Positions 20,606-29,520 of a DNA stretch of 64,000 nucleotides are shown in pieces. The stretch is from Streptomyces sp. NBC_01481 (GTDB taxonomy: Bacteria; Actinomycetota; Actinomycetes; Streptomycetales; Streptomycetaceae): assembly GCF_026339995.1 (NCBI RefSeq), contig NZ_JAPEPT010000001.1, positions 1,686,501 through 1,750,500 of the forward strand, written 5' to 3'. The notes under the pieces are model-generated. The model was not told the origin of the DNA, did not search any database, and saw only the letters and a program-made list of their open reading frames with translations. Positions within the stretch are counted from its first letter, which is position 1, and each line of letters opens with the position of its first letter. The position numbers and the translations under genes were made by a program.

Positions 20606-21553
20606 CGCGGAGTCGCCCTGGACCGGGACCTGGGCCGCCGTCGTCTCCGGACGCTCGCGCAGGCTCAGCGCAAGCCGCACCACCGCGATCCACATCAGCG
20701 CGGAGCCGAGCATATGGGCGGCGACCAGGGCCTCGGGGACATGCGTGAAGTACTGGACGTAACCGATCGCCCCCTGCGCGAGCAGCACGATCAGCAGATC
20801 GCGGGCGCGTGCCCGCGTGTCGTCGGGGGCGTCGACCACACGCAGCACCAGCCACATCGCGACGGCCAGCGCACAGACGACCCAGGCGGCGATCGCGTGG
20901 ACGTGCGCGGCGTTCGCCCAGTCCCAGGGCATACGCGGAACATCGCTGCTGTCGCCCGCGTGCTTGCCGGAGCCGGTCACCGAGGTGCCGAGCGCGATCA
21001 GCAGCGCGGAGGTGACGACGATCGCCCAGGACAGCTTGCGCACCGGGCGCGGGACGCGCGGGCGGGCTGTGCCGTCACCCTCGCCGGCCCGCTGCCAAGT
21101 GACCGCGGCGACCGTGAGCAGCCCGGTGGCGAGCAGGAAGTGCCCCGCCACGGTCCAGGGGTTGAGGCCCGCCCATACGGTGATGCCGCCGAGGACGGCG
21201 TTGCCCATGACGATCCAGAACTGCGACCAGGCCAGCCGGGACAGCCCGCGGCGCACCGGCTTCGCCGCGCTCGCCGCGACGATCGCCCAGCCGACGGCGG
21301 CCGACAGGACGTACGTCAGCATCCGGTTGCCGAACTCGATCGCGCCGTGGATGCCCTGCTCGGGCGTGGCGAAGAGGCTGTCGTCCGTGCACTTGGGCCA
21401 GGTGTCGCAGCCGAGGCCGGATCCGGTCAGCCGGACCGCGCCGCCGGTGACGATGATGACCACGCTCATCACGACGGCGGAGAGCGCGGCACGCCGGACG
21501 GTCTGCGGGGTGGGCGTCCAGCGCTGGGCGATATAGGCGAGGGGGGTTTGCAC
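20591..21553 (-). CDS. ctaA: Heme A synthase (COX15/CtaA)
   Basis: Oxidises heme O to heme A for aa3 oxidase; a membrane protein of 320 aa with eight predicted segments. Family signatures are GGAVRLTGSGLGCDTWPKC with its two cysteines, GAIEFGNRMLTYVLS with a heme-ligand His/Glu region, and HVHAIAAWVVC in the second half. The GTG at 21553 is chosen because a TACGAT -10 box ends 7 nt before it, so the mRNA would be leaderless; the in-frame ATG at 21583 (10 residues longer) has no RBS. CtaB, which makes its substrate, is encoded 1.6 kb away. Confidence 0.93.
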   Translation of the reverse strand: MQTPLAYIAQRWTPTPQTVRRAALSAVVMSVVIIVTGGAVRLTGSGLGCDTWPKCTDDSLFATPEQGIHGAIEFGNRMLTYVLSAAVGWAIVAASAAKPVRRGLSRLAWSQFWIVMGNAVLGGITVWAGLNPWTVAGHFLLATGLLTVAAVTWQRAGEGDGTARPRVPRPVRKLSWAIVVTSALLIALGTSVTGSGKHAGDSSDVPRMPWDWANAAHVHAIAAWVVCALAVAMWLVLRVVDAPDDTRARARDLLIVLLAQGAIGYVQYFTHVPEALVAAHMLGSALMWIAVVRLALSLRERPETTAAQVPVQGDSALSHA

Positions 21554-21584
21554 GCGCCCTATCGTAAGCGGGGCCTTGTGCATG
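21554..21584 (-). promoter_or_regulatory. Leaderless promoter of ctaA
   Basis: On the minus strand TACGAT spans 21566 to 21561, followed by AGGGCGC and then the GTG at 21553. A TGAAAA stretch lies 18 nt upstream as a poor -35. The spacing places the transcription start at the start codon. Confidence 0.4.
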
Positions 21585-21587
21585 TTT

Positions 21588-22706
21588 TCACGAGGGGGGT
21601 GCCGGGGCGTACGTCCGCCGGTAGCGCGAGCCGTCGAGGCGGTCCTCCTCCTCCCACCACACCGCGATACGCCACGGCACCGACGGCGGCGGACGGTCGG
21701 GCGAGTGCAGAAACGCATCCGTCAGCTCCGCCGCGACCGCCTCAGCGCTGCGGTCCGTCACCGCGTCCGTGCCGCGCCAGGGGTGCCGCATCGGGGTCCA
21801 GGACCCGTCGGCTCCGTCGCGTACGTCGAACCGCCACACCGCCCGCCAGGACCGCGCACGCAGGATCCGCCGTACCTCCGTGCCGTCCAGCTGTAGACCC
21901 TCGGCGATCGCGTCTGGCTCGATGCCCTCGATACGCGCCGCCACCACCGCGAGCGGCAGCAGCCGCTGCGGAAGCAGTCCCTCCGAGCGCAGCCGCGTCA
22001 GCCCGCCCTCGAAGGGGCAGCGCCGCAGCCTGCGCTCCAGCTGGTCGCTCAGATGCTCCAGCGCGGCGGCATGCGTCGGCTCGCGCGCGTCGGGGGCCGA
22101 CCACAGGGCGTGGAACTCACGCTCCGCCCGCACCGCCCAGGCCGCCGCGTCGGCCGGCTGCCCCAGCTCCTCGAGACGGTCGCCGAGGAAGACATGGGCC
22201 TGGGCCAGGCCCTCGCGGTTCTGCGGGTCGGTCCGGTCCAGGCGCTCCCAGACCTCGATGGCCCGCAGGGTGGCGGCGAGCGCGGCATGGCCGTCCGCGT
22301 GGTCTTCGGGGGGAGGCTGCTCGCCGTCCGGGAGGAAGGCGTACCGCGGCATGCCCAGCTCGTCGCTGAGCGGCTCGGCGAGATAGACGGCCTGGCTGAT
22401 CAGCGCCCTGGCGTACCAGCGGGCGTGCTCGTCGTCGTGCCCGGCGGGCTCTTCGCAGCGCCGGACGGCCTCGCGGATGGCTTTCACGGCCTCGGCGCGG
22501 CGGCCCGTGTCGAAGTGGTGCCGGGCGAGATCGCCGTAGCGCAGGCTGAGCCGGGCGGTGAGCGAGAGGTCGTCCTCGGCGTGCGGGGCGAGCGCCGCGA
22601 TGAGATCCGTGAGCATGCGCTCGCGTTCGCGGGGTGAGACGCCGGCCCGGCGGGACCTGACCTTGGTCCATTCCGCGTCCAGTCGCAGTGCGGCAGTCCG
22701 CTCCAT
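21588..22706 (-). CDS. Hypothetical TPR-like protein
   Basis: A 372-aa cytoplasmic protein made mostly of amphipathic helices; repeated patterns such as RLSLRYGDLARHHFDTGRRAEAVKAIREAV and TLRAIEVWERLDRTDPQNREGLAQAHVFLGDRLEELGQ suggest tetratricopeptide-like repeats. The last 100 residues look like a different, Trp-rich domain (RARSWRAVWRFDVRDG). The ATG at 22706 is set by GGGAGG 6 nt upstream. No function can be assigned; TPR proteins usually mediate protein contacts. It lies alone between ctaA and an ABC exporter. Confidence 0.7.
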   Translation of the reverse strand: MERTAALRLDAEWTKVRSRRAGVSPRERERMLTDLIAALAPHAEDDLSLTARLSLRYGDLARHHFDTGRRAEAVKAIREAVRRCEEPAGHDDEHARWYARALISQAVYLAEPLSDELGMPRYAFLPDGEQPPPEDHADGHAALAATLRAIEVWERLDRTDPQNREGLAQAHVFLGDRLEELGQPADAAAWAVRAEREFHALWSAPDAREPTHAAALEHLSDQLERRLRRCPFEGGLTRLRSEGLLPQRLLPLAVVAARIEGIEPDAIAEGLQLDGTEVRRILRARSWRAVWRFDVRDGADGSWTPMRHPWRGTDAVTDRSAEAVAAELTDAFLHSPDRPPPSVPWRIAVWWEEEDRLDGSRYRRTYAPAPPS

Positions 22707-22799
22707 CGACGCCTCCCACCGTGCGGATCTTGGCAGGCTCATACTGGCGCGTGAGTCAGTCCCGGCGGAAGACGCGTGAGTCGGCGGATGCCGCGTGAG

Positions 22800-23567
22800 C
22801 TACTCCCAGCGGAACAGCCGGGCGGCCGCACCGAGTCCGAGCACCGCCCAGAGGGCGAGGATGCCCAGATCGCCCCACGGCACTCCCCCGCCGTGCTGGA
22901 GCACGTCGCGCAGTCCGTCCGAGAGCGCCGAGATCGGCAGCAGCGCGAGCACCGACGCGACCGCTTCCGGGAACTTGTCCAGCGGCACGATCACCCCGCC
23001 GCCCACCAGGAGCAGCAGAAAGACCAGGTTGGCCGCGGCGAGCGTCGCCTCGGCCTTGAGCGTTCCGGCCATCAGCAGACCGAGGCCGGAGAAGGCGGCG
23101 GTGCCCAGGACGAGCAGCAGCAGTACGGCGAAGGGGTTTCCGTGCGGCGACCAGCCGAGCCCGAAGGCGATGACCGTCAGCAGGACGATCTGCAGCACCT
23201 CGGTGACCAGTACGGAGAGGGTCTTCGCGGCCATCAGCGCCCAGCGGGGGAGCGGCGACGCGCCGAGCCTCTTGAGCACTCCGTAACGCCGCTCGAAGCC
23301 GGTCGCGATGGCCTGGCCGGTGAAGGCGGTGGACATCACGGCCAGCGCGAGGACGCCCGGGGCCAGGAAGTCGACGGGCTCGCCGCCGCCTGTGTCGACG
23401 ACATCGACCGTCGAGAAGAGGACGAGCAGCAGCGAGGGGATGATCACGGTGAGCAGCAGCTGCTCGCCGTTGCGCAGCAGCATCTTCGTCTCGAACGCGG
23501 CTTGCGCCGCGATCATCCGACCGACGGGAGCGGCGCCGGGCCGCGGTGTGTACGTACCGGCGCTCAT
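22800..23567 (-). CDS. ABC-2 type transporter permease
   Basis: A 255-aa six-segment membrane protein, the permease partner of the ATPase upstream. Typical ABC-2 features are the N-terminal FETKMLLRNGEQLLLTVIIPSLLLVLF, the central ATGFERRYGVLKRLGASPLPRW and the late LVGGGVIVPLDKFPEAV. Its RBS (GGAG) and start ATG lie in a 22-bp sequence that also encodes the C-terminal ELTGKELR of the ATPase, evidence that the two genes once overlapped as TGATG. Substrate unknown; drug/lipid (DrrB-type) export is possible. Confidence 0.88.
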   Translation of the reverse strand: MSAGTYTPRPGAAPVGRMIAAQAAFETKMLLRNGEQLLLTVIIPSLLLVLFSTVDVVDTGGGEPVDFLAPGVLALAVMSTAFTGQAIATGFERRYGVLKRLGASPLPRWALMAAKTLSVLVTEVLQIVLLTVIAFGLGWSPHGNPFAVLLLLVLGTAAFSGLGLLMAGTLKAEATLAAANLVFLLLLVGGGVIVPLDKFPEAVASVLALLPISALSDGLRDVLQHGGGVPWGDLGILALWAVLGLGAAARLFRWE

Positions 23568-23568
23568 C

Positions 23569-23709
23569 AGCGCAGCTCCTTGCCGGTCAGTTCGAGGCTG
23601 TGTCTTCCCGGGGGACGCTGTGCCCCATAGCGGCTTCGCCGCGGGCCGGACCCCCGGTCGGGGCAACCGACGTGATCCCGCATCATGAGCGCAGCTCCTT
23701 GCCGGTCAG
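23569..23709. repeat. 22-bp direct repeat flanking a 97-bp insert
   Basis: The same 22 bp occur at 23569-23590 and 23688-23709 (period 119). The left copy contains the RBS and start overlap of the permease; the right copy is the present C-terminal code of the ATPase. The 97 bp between them include CCGGGGGAC and GGACCCCCGG and resemble streptomycete intergenic repeat DNA. This looks like an insertion that duplicated its target and left both genes intact. Confidence 0.75.
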
Positions 23710-24609
23710 CTCCAAAAACACGTCCTCCAGGGTGTGGCGCTCGACCGAGATGCCGTCGGGCATCACGCCGTGCTGCGCGCACCAGGAGGTCACGGTCGCC
23801 AGCAGCTGCGGGTCGACCTGGCCGGTGATGCGGTACGCGCCCGGGGTGAGCTCGACCGCCTCCGTGCCGTCGGGCAGTGCCTTGAGCAGCGAGCCGACGT
23901 CGAGGCCGGGCCGCCCGGTGAAGCGCAGGGTGTTCTCGGCGCCGCCGCGGCAGAGCTGTTCAGGGCTGCCCTGGGCGATGACCTTGCCCGCGTCGATGAT
24001 CGCGACATCGTCGGCGAGCTCTTCGGCCTCGTCCATGAAGTGCGTGGTCAGGACGGTGGAGACGCCGTCCTGGCGGAGTTCGCGCACGAGCTCCCAGGTG
24101 GAGCGCCGGGCCTGCGGGTCGAGCCCGGCGGTCGGCTCGTCGAGGAAGACCAGTTCTGGGCGGCCGACGACGGCCATGGCCAGCGCCAGGCGCTGCTGCT
24201 GGCCGCCGGAGAGGCGCCGGTAGGTGGTGCGGCCGCAGTTGCCGAGGCCGAGGCGCTCGATGAGTGCGTCCACGTCCAGCGGGTGGGCGTGGAGTTTCGC
24301 CGTGTGGCGCAGCATCTCCTCCGCGCGGGCGCCCGAGTACACGCCGCCGGACTGGAGCATCACGCCGATCCTCGGGCGCAGCTTGGCGGCGTCGGTGACC
24401 GGGTCGAGGCCGAGGACGCGCACTGTGCCCGCGTCGGCGCGGCGGTAGCCCTCGCAGGTCTCGACCGTGGTGGTCTTGCCGGCTCCGTTGGGGCCGAGGA
24501 CGGCGGTCACGGAGCCCCGGGGGACCTCGAGGTCGAGGCCATTCACGGCCGTCTTGGATCCGTACCGCTTCACCAGGCCCCGGATCTGGACGACGGACTC
24601 GCTTCGCAT
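23683..24609 (-). CDS. ABC transporter ATP-binding protein
   Basis: A 308-aa ATPase with Walker A GPNGAGKTT, signature LSGGQQQR, Walker B LVFLDEPTAGLD and the switch His in LTTHFMDEAEELADD. The C-terminal extension of about 90 residues (RFTGRPGLDVGSLLKAL and following) is typical of DrrA-like exporters. The ATG at 24609 gives the short N-terminus MRSESVVQIRGLVKRYG. It is co-transcribed with the permease, now separated from it by 115 bp. It diverges from the SUF operon. Confidence 0.92.
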   Translation of the reverse strand: MRSESVVQIRGLVKRYGSKTAVNGLDLEVPRGSVTAVLGPNGAGKTTTVETCEGYRRADAGTVRVLGLDPVTDAAKLRPRIGVMLQSGGVYSGARAEEMLRHTAKLHAHPLDVDALIERLGLGNCGRTTYRRLSGGQQQRLALAMAVVGRPELVFLDEPTAGLDPQARRSTWELVRELRQDGVSTVLTTHFMDEAEELADDVAIIDAGKVIAQGSPEQLCRGGAENTLRFTGRPGLDVGSLLKALPDGTEAVELTPGAYRITGQVDPQLLATVTSWCAQHGVMPDGISVERHTLEDVFLELTGKELRS

Positions 24610-24994
24610 GCCGAGGAGTCTAGGCGGGGGTGGAGGACCCCCGGGAGCGGGGGCCGACACCCAAGTACGGCCGTGACGTGAATGGCCTGAACCGGCGACC
24701 AGCCGGGCAGCGCCGGGTGAACTGTCCACCACTCGGAGCATCGCGGGCGCGGCGGATCCGAAGCTGTACCCGGAACGCCCGGCAGGGCCTGTACGACGGC
24801 CGGTTCGACCTCAGATTCGTGGCGAATTCCGGCAAGACTCCGGTGAATTCGATCAGGATCGCCGACCGTTTCGATCTTGCAGGCTGAATTCGCGGGAATT
24901 GCCTGGTCAGAGCCAGTCCGGCAGCAGCCGGGCGCGCCCTGTTCTTAGGTAACCCTTAGTGATGAAGCGCACCGGCTCACCCCTTGGACGGCAG
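24610..24994. other. Divergent intergenic region upstream of sufR
   Basis: About 385 bp without a credible gene. It must hold the ABC exporter promoter. At 24944-24959 is CTTAGGTAACCCTTAG, in which CTTAG repeats with an 11-bp period; its TTAGGT part matches half of an actinobacterial iron-box (DmdR/IdeR), but the other half does not match. Confidence 0.3.
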
Positions 24995-25032
24995 TTGTCA
25001 CGCTCAGAGGAATTACGCAACAATGGCGTTGT
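24995..25032 (+). promoter_or_regulatory. Leaderless sufR promoter with possible operator
   Basis: TTGTCA at 24995-25000 (-35), an 18-bp spacer and AACAAT at 25019-25024 (-10) place the transcription start at the GTG of sufR at 25031. A short inverted repeat ACAA-N5-TTGT at 25020-25032 overlaps the -10 and the start codon and could be part of the SufR operator. Confidence 0.5.
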
Positions 25033-25759
25033 GAAAAACGTTGGCGAGGCTCCGCAGGAGGAACTCGCGACCGGTGAGCGCTCCACGCGCAACCGGGTCG
25101 CGCGCTCCATCCTGGACCACGGCCCGTCCACCGTGGCCGATCTCGCGGGACGCCTGGGCCTCACCCAGGCCGCCGTCCGCCGCCATCTCGACTCGCTCGT
25201 CCACGAGAACGTCATCGAAGCCCGTGAGCAGCGGGTCTACGGCGCGCGCACGCGCGGACGGCCCGCGAAGGTGTTCGCCCTGACCGACTGCGGCCGGGAC
25301 GCCTTCGACCAGTCGTACGACACGCTGGCCGTCGACGCGCTTCGCTGGATCGAGCAGAACGCCGGGGGCGAGGCGGCTGTCGCCGCCTTCGCCCGGGACC
25401 GGCTCGAAGCCCAGGCCGAGACTTACCGCAAGGCTGTCGACGCCGCTCCCCCCGAGGAGCGCACCGAAGCCCTGGCCAAGGCCTTGAGTGTCGACGGGTA
25501 CGCTGCTACGGCGCGTAGCGCACCGGTCGGCGAACAGCTCTGCCAGCACCACTGCCCGGTCGCCCATGTCGCCGAGCAGTACCCCCAGCTGTGCGAGGCG
25601 GAGACCGAAGTCTTCTCCCGCCTCTTGGGAACCCATGTGCAGCGTCTGGCCACCATCGCCCACGGCGACGGCGTCTGCACCACGTTCATCCCGCACAGCG
25701 CCCCACAGACCACCACCGAATCAGCATCCACAAGCACGGCCGGGAGGAACCCCGCATGA
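25031..25759 (+). CDS. sufR: SUF operon repressor SufR
   Basis: A Fe-S-sensing DNA-binding repressor of 242 aa that normally shuts the suf operon when clusters are plentiful. The N-terminal winged helix is clear ([35 protein letters not shown]), and the C-terminal sensor has Cys-x3-Cys-x12-Cys in [21 protein letters not shown], the usual cluster ligands. The GTG at 25031 is chosen because -35/-10 boxes make the mRNA leaderless there; an in-frame ATG at 24959 lies upstream of the promoter. Its stop overlaps sufB (ATGA), so it is the first gene of the operon and probably autoregulated. Confidence 0.93.
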   Translation: MKNVGEAPQEELATGERSTRNRVARSILDHGPSTVADLAGRLGLTQAAVRRHLDSLVHENVIEAREQRVYGARTRGRPAKVFALTDCGRDAFDQSYDTLAVDALRWIEQNAGGEAAVAAFARDRLEAQAETYRKAVDAAPPEERTEALAKALSVDGYAATARSAPVGEQLCQHHCPVAHVAEQYPQLCEAETEVFSRLLGTHVQRLATIAHGDGVCTTFIPHSAPQTTTESASTSTAGRNPA

Positions 25760-27177
25760 CTCTCCCCACGGAGACTGCCCACCCCGAACTCGAGGGCCTG
25801 GGTACGTACGAATTCGGCTGGGCCGACTCCGACGCGGCGGGTGCCGCTGCCAAGCGCGGCCTCTCCGAGGAAGTCGTCCGCGACATCTCGGCGAAGAAGA
25901 ACGAGCCGGAGTGGATGCTGAAGCTGCGCCTGAAGGGCCTGCGGCTGTTCGACAAGAAGCCCATGCCGAGCTGGGGCTCGGACCTGTCGGGCATCGACTT
26001 CAACAACATCAAGTACTTCGTGCGGTCCACGGAGAAGCAGGCGGAGTCCTGGGAGGACCTGCCCGAGGACATCAAGAACACCTACGACAAACTCGGCATC
26101 CCGGAGGCGGAGAAGCAGCGCCTGGTCGCCGGTGTCGCCGCCCAGTACGAGTCCGAGGTCGTCTACCACCAGATCCGTGAGGACCTGGAGGAGCAGGGCG
26201 TCATCTTCCTCGACACGGACACCGCGCTGAAGCAGCACCCGGAGCTCTTCCAGGAGTACTTCGGCACCGTCATCCCGGTCGGCGACAACAAGTTCGCCTC
26301 GCTGAACTCCGCCGTGTGGTCCGGTGGCTCCTTCATCTACGTCCCCAAGGGCGTGAAGGTCGACATCCCGCTGCAGGCCTACTTCCGTATCAACACGGAG
26401 AACATGGGCCAGTTCGAGCGGACGCTGATCATCGTCGACGAGGACGCCTACGTCCACTACGTCGAGGGCTGTACCGCCCCGATCTACTCTTCGGACTCGC
26501 TGCACAGCGCCGTCGTCGAGATCATCGTCAAGAAGGGCGGCCGCTGCCGCTACACGACGATCCAGAACTGGTCGAACAACGTCTACAACCTGGTCACCAA
26601 GCGCGCCGTGGCGTACGAGGGCGCGACCATGGAGTGGGTCGACGGCAACATCGGCTCCAAGGTCACCATGAAGTACCCGGCCGTCTACCTGATGGGCGAG
26701 CACGCCAAGGGCGAGACCCTGTCCATCGCCTTCGCGGGCGAGGGCCAGCACCAGGACGCCGGCGCCAAGATGGTCCACATGGCCCCGAACACCTCCTCCA
26801 ACATCGTCTCCAAGTCGGTGGCGCGAGGCGGTGGCCGTACCTCCTACCGCGGTCTGATCGAGATCGGCGAGGGCGCTGCGGGCTCGAAGTCCAATGTGCT
26901 CTGTGACGCGCTGCTGGTCGACACGATCTCCCGCTCCGACACGTACCCCTACGTGGACGTGCGCGAGGACGACGTGTCCATGGGCCACGAGGCGACCGTC
27001 TCCAAGGTCTCCGAGGACCAGCTCTTCTACCTGATGAGCCGCGGCATGACGGAGTTCGAGGCGATGGCGATGATCGTGCGCGGCTTCGTCGAGCCGATCG
27101 CCAAGGAACTCCCCATGGAGTACGCACTGGAGCTCAACCGGCTGATCGAGCTGCAGATGGAGGGGTCGGTCGGCTAG
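25756..27177 (+). CDS. sufB: Fe-S cluster assembly protein SufB
   Basis: Scaffold subunit of the SufBCD complex on which new Fe-S clusters form; 473 aa. Recognisable stretches are [78 protein letters not shown] and [16 protein letters not shown]. The start ATG overlaps the sufR stop, so translation is coupled. The C-terminus [21 protein letters not shown] is the region shared with SufD. No intein is present, unlike some mycobacterial SufB. Confidence 0.97.
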   Translation: MTLPTETAHPELEGLGTYEFGWADSDAAGAAAKRGLSEEVVRDISAKKNEPEWMLKLRLKGLRLFDKKPMPSWGSDLSGIDFNNIKYFVRSTEKQAESWEDLPEDIKNTYDKLGIPEAEKQRLVAGVAAQYESEVVYHQIREDLEEQGVIFLDTDTALKQHPELFQEYFGTVIPVGDNKFASLNSAVWSGGSFIYVPKGVKVDIPLQAYFRINTENMGQFERTLIIVDEDAYVHYVEGCTAPIYSSDSLHSAVVEIIVKKGGRCRYTTIQNWSNNVYNLVTKRAVAYEGATMEWVDGNIGSKVTMKYPAVYLMGEHAKGETLSIAFAGEGQHQDAGAKMVHMAPNTSSNIVSKSVARGGGRTSYRGLIEIGEGAAGSKSNVLCDALLVDTISRSDTYPYVDVREDDVSMGHEATVSKVSEDQLFYLMSRGMTEFEAMAMIVRGFVEPIAKELPMEYALELNRLIELQMEGSVG

Positions 27178-27246
27178 GTCCCGCCCGCCCTCCCCAGCAG
27201 CGACTGATTTCTTACGCAGAGGCAGAGAGAGAGCACGACGACAGCC

Positions 27247-28428
27247 ATGGCTGAGGCTCAGAACATTCCGGCGGGGTCCACCACTGCCGGCTCGATCGCG
27301 GTGGCCGCCGAGTCGACCGTCGCCACCCGCATGAGTGCGCCGCCGTCCTTCGACGTGGCGGACTTCCCGGTCCCGCACGGCCGCGAGGAGGAGTGGCGTT
27401 TCACTCCGCTGGAGCGGCTGGCCGGTCTGCACGACGGCACCGCCGTCGCGAACGGCACCGGCATCAAGGTCGACATCGACGCGCCCGAAGGCGTCGTCGT
27501 CGAGACCGTGGGCCGGGACGACGCGCGGATCGGCAGGGCGGGCACCCCGGTGGACCGCGTCGCCGCCCAGGCGTACTCCTCCTTCGAGAAGGCCTCGGTC
27601 GTCACCGTGCCCAAGGAGACCGTGCTCACGGAGCCGGTCCGGATCGCCGTGCACGGCGAGGGCGGCACCGCCTTCGCCCACCAGGTCATCGAGCTCGGCG
27701 CCTTCGCCGAGGCCGTCGTGGTCGTCGACCACACCGGCGACGCGGTCCTCGCCGCCAATGTCGACTACCTGCTCGGCGACGGCGCGAAGCTCACCGTCGT
27801 CTCCGTCCAGGACTGGGACGACAAGGCCGTCCACGTCTCCCAGAACAATGCGCTGGTCGGCCGGGACGCCTCGTTCAAGTCGATCGTGGTCACCTTCGGC
27901 GGCGATCTCGTACGTCTGCACCCGCGGGTCTCCTACGCGGGCACCGGCGGCGAGGCCGAGCTCCTCGGCCTCTACTTCACCGACGCCGGGCAGCACCAGG
28001 AGCACCGGCTCCTGGTCGACCACAACGCCCCGCACTGCCGCTCCAACGCCGCCTACAAGGGCGCGCTGCAGGGCCAGGACGCGCACGCGGTGTGGATCGG
28101 CGACGTCCTCATCGAGGCGAAGGCCGAGGGCACGGACACCTACGAGATGAACCGCAACCTCGTCCTCACCGACGGCGCGCGGGTCGACTCCGTACCGAAC
28201 CTGGAGATCGAGACCGGCGAGATCGTCGGCGCCGGTCACGCCTCCGCCACCGGCCGCTTTGACGACGAGCAGCTCTTCTACCTGCAGTCCCGTGGCATTC
28301 CGGCCGACGAGGCCCGCCGCCTGGTGGTCCGCGGCTTCTTCGCCGAGCTGGTCCAGAAGATCGGTCTGCCCGACGTCGAGGAGCGCCTGCTCGCCAAGAT
28401 CGACGCGGAGCTGGAGGCGTCCGTCTGA
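27247..28428 (+). CDS. sufD: Fe-S cluster assembly protein SufD
   Basis: Partner of SufB and SufC in the scaffold complex; 393 aa beta-helix protein. The N-terminus has the family phrase FPVPHGREEEWRFTPLERL and the C-terminus SVPNLEIETGEIVGAGHASATGRFDDEQLFYLQSRGIPADEARRLVVRGFF. It follows sufB after 69 bp and overlaps the Rieske gene by one base (TGATG). Complete. Confidence 0.97.
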   Translation: MAEAQNIPAGSTTAGSIAVAAESTVATRMSAPPSFDVADFPVPHGREEEWRFTPLERLAGLHDGTAVANGTGIKVDIDAPEGVVVETVGRDDARIGRAGTPVDRVAAQAYSSFEKASVVTVPKETVLTEPVRIAVHGEGGTAFAHQVIELGAFAEAVVVVDHTGDAVLAANVDYLLGDGAKLTVVSVQDWDDKAVHVSQNNALVGRDASFKSIVVTFGGDLVRLHPRVSYAGTGGEAELLGLYFTDAGQHQEHRLLVDHNAPHCRSNAAYKGALQGQDAHAVWIGDVLIEAKAEGTDTYEMNRNLVLTDGARVDSVPNLEIETGEIVGAGHASATGRFDDEQLFYLQSRGIPADEARRLVVRGFFAELVQKIGLPDVEERLLAKIDAELEASV

Positions 28429-28748
28429 TGGCCGCCTTCGTCCGAGCCTGTGGGCTGAGCGAGCTGGAGGAGGACACCCCGAAGCGGGTGGAACTCGACG
28501 GCACGCCGATCTCGGTCGTCCGGACCGACGGCGAGGTCTTCGCCATCCACGACGTCTGCTCGCACGCGAATGTCTCGCTGTCCGAGGGCGAGGTGGAGGA
28601 CTGCCAGATCGAGTGCTGGCTGCACGGCTCCAGCTTCGACCTCCGCACCGGCAAGCCGTCCGGCCTCCCCGCGACGCGCCCCGTCCCCGTATACCCCGTC
28701 AAGATCGAAGGGGACGATGTGCTCGTCTCCGTCACCCAGGAGTCCTGA
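28428..28748 (+). CDS. Rieske-type [2Fe-2S] ferredoxin in the suf operon
   Basis: A 106-aa ferredoxin with the Rieske ligands Cys-x-His in VCSHANVSL and Cys-x2-His in CWLHGSSFD. It is like the ferredoxin components of aromatic-ring dioxygenases, but its fixed position between sufD and sufC in actinobacteria points to electron supply for Fe-S assembly. That role is inferred from context. It starts within the sufD stop (TGATG) and ends 7 bp before sufC. Confidence 0.92.
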   Translation: MAAFVRACGLSELEEDTPKRVELDGTPISVVRTDGEVFAIHDVCSHANVSLSEGEVEDCQIECWLHGSSFDLRTGKPSGLPATRPVPVYPVKIEGDDVLVSVTQES

Positions 28749-28755
28749 GTCACCC

Positions 28756-29520
28756 ATGGCAACGCTTGAAATCCGCGACCTGCACGTTTCCGTCGAGGCC
28801 GAGAACGGCCCCCGGGAGATCCTCAAGGGCGTCGACCTGACCGTGAAGCAGGGCGAGACCCACGCCATCATGGGCCCCAACGGCTCCGGCAAGTCGACCC
28901 TCGCGTACTCCATCGCGGGCCACCCCAAGTACACGATCACCCGTGGCACCGTGACCCTGGACGGCGAGGACGTCCTTGAGATGACCGTCGACGAGCGCGC
29001 CCGCGCCGGCATGTTCCTGGCCATGCAGTACCCGGTCGAGGTCCCCGGCGTCTCGGTCTCCAACTTCCTGCGTACGTCGGCGACGGCGATCCGCGGCGAG
29101 GCCCCCAAGCTGCGTACCTGGGTGAAGGAGGTCAAGTTCGCGATGGAGACGCTCCAGATGGACCCGGCCTTCGCCGAGCGCAATGTGAACGAGGGCTTCT
29201 CCGGCGGTGAGAAGAAGCGCCACGAGATCCTTCAGCTGGAGCTGCTCAAGCCGAAGATCGCGATCCTCGACGAGACCGACTCCGGTCTGGACGTCGACGC
29301 GCTGCGCCAGGTCTCCGAGGGCGTCAACCGCGTCCACGCGAGCGGTGAGGTCGGCACCCTGCTGATCACCCACTACACGCGCATCCTGCGCTACATCAAG
29401 CCCGACTTCGTGCACGTGTTCGCGAACGGCCGCATCGCCGAGTCCGGCGGCGCCGAGCTCGCCGACAAGCTCGAGGCCGAGGGCTACGAGGCATACACGA
29501 AGGGTGGCGTATCCGCGTGA
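28756..29520 (+). CDS. sufC: Fe-S cluster assembly ATPase SufC
   Basis: ABC-type ATPase that drives the SufBCD scaffold; 254 aa. Walker A is GPNGSGKST at 40-48, the signature is FSGGEKKRHEI, and Walker B with the SufC-typical continuation is IAILDETDSGLDVDALR, followed by the switch His in ITHYTRIL. The ATG at 28756 gives MATLEIRDLHVSV, as in homologues. The stop overlaps sufS (GTGA). Confidence 0.97.
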   Translation: MATLEIRDLHVSVEAENGPREILKGVDLTVKQGETHAIMGPNGSGKSTLAYSIAGHPKYTITRGTVTLDGEDVLEMTVDERARAGMFLAMQYPVEVPGVSVSNFLRTSATAIRGEAPKLRTWVKEVKFAMETLQMDPAFAERNVNEGFSGGEKKRHEILQLELLKPKIAILDETDSGLDVDALRQVSEGVNRVHASGEVGTLLITHYTRILRYIKPDFVHVFANGRIAESGGAELADKLEAEGYEAYTKGGVSA

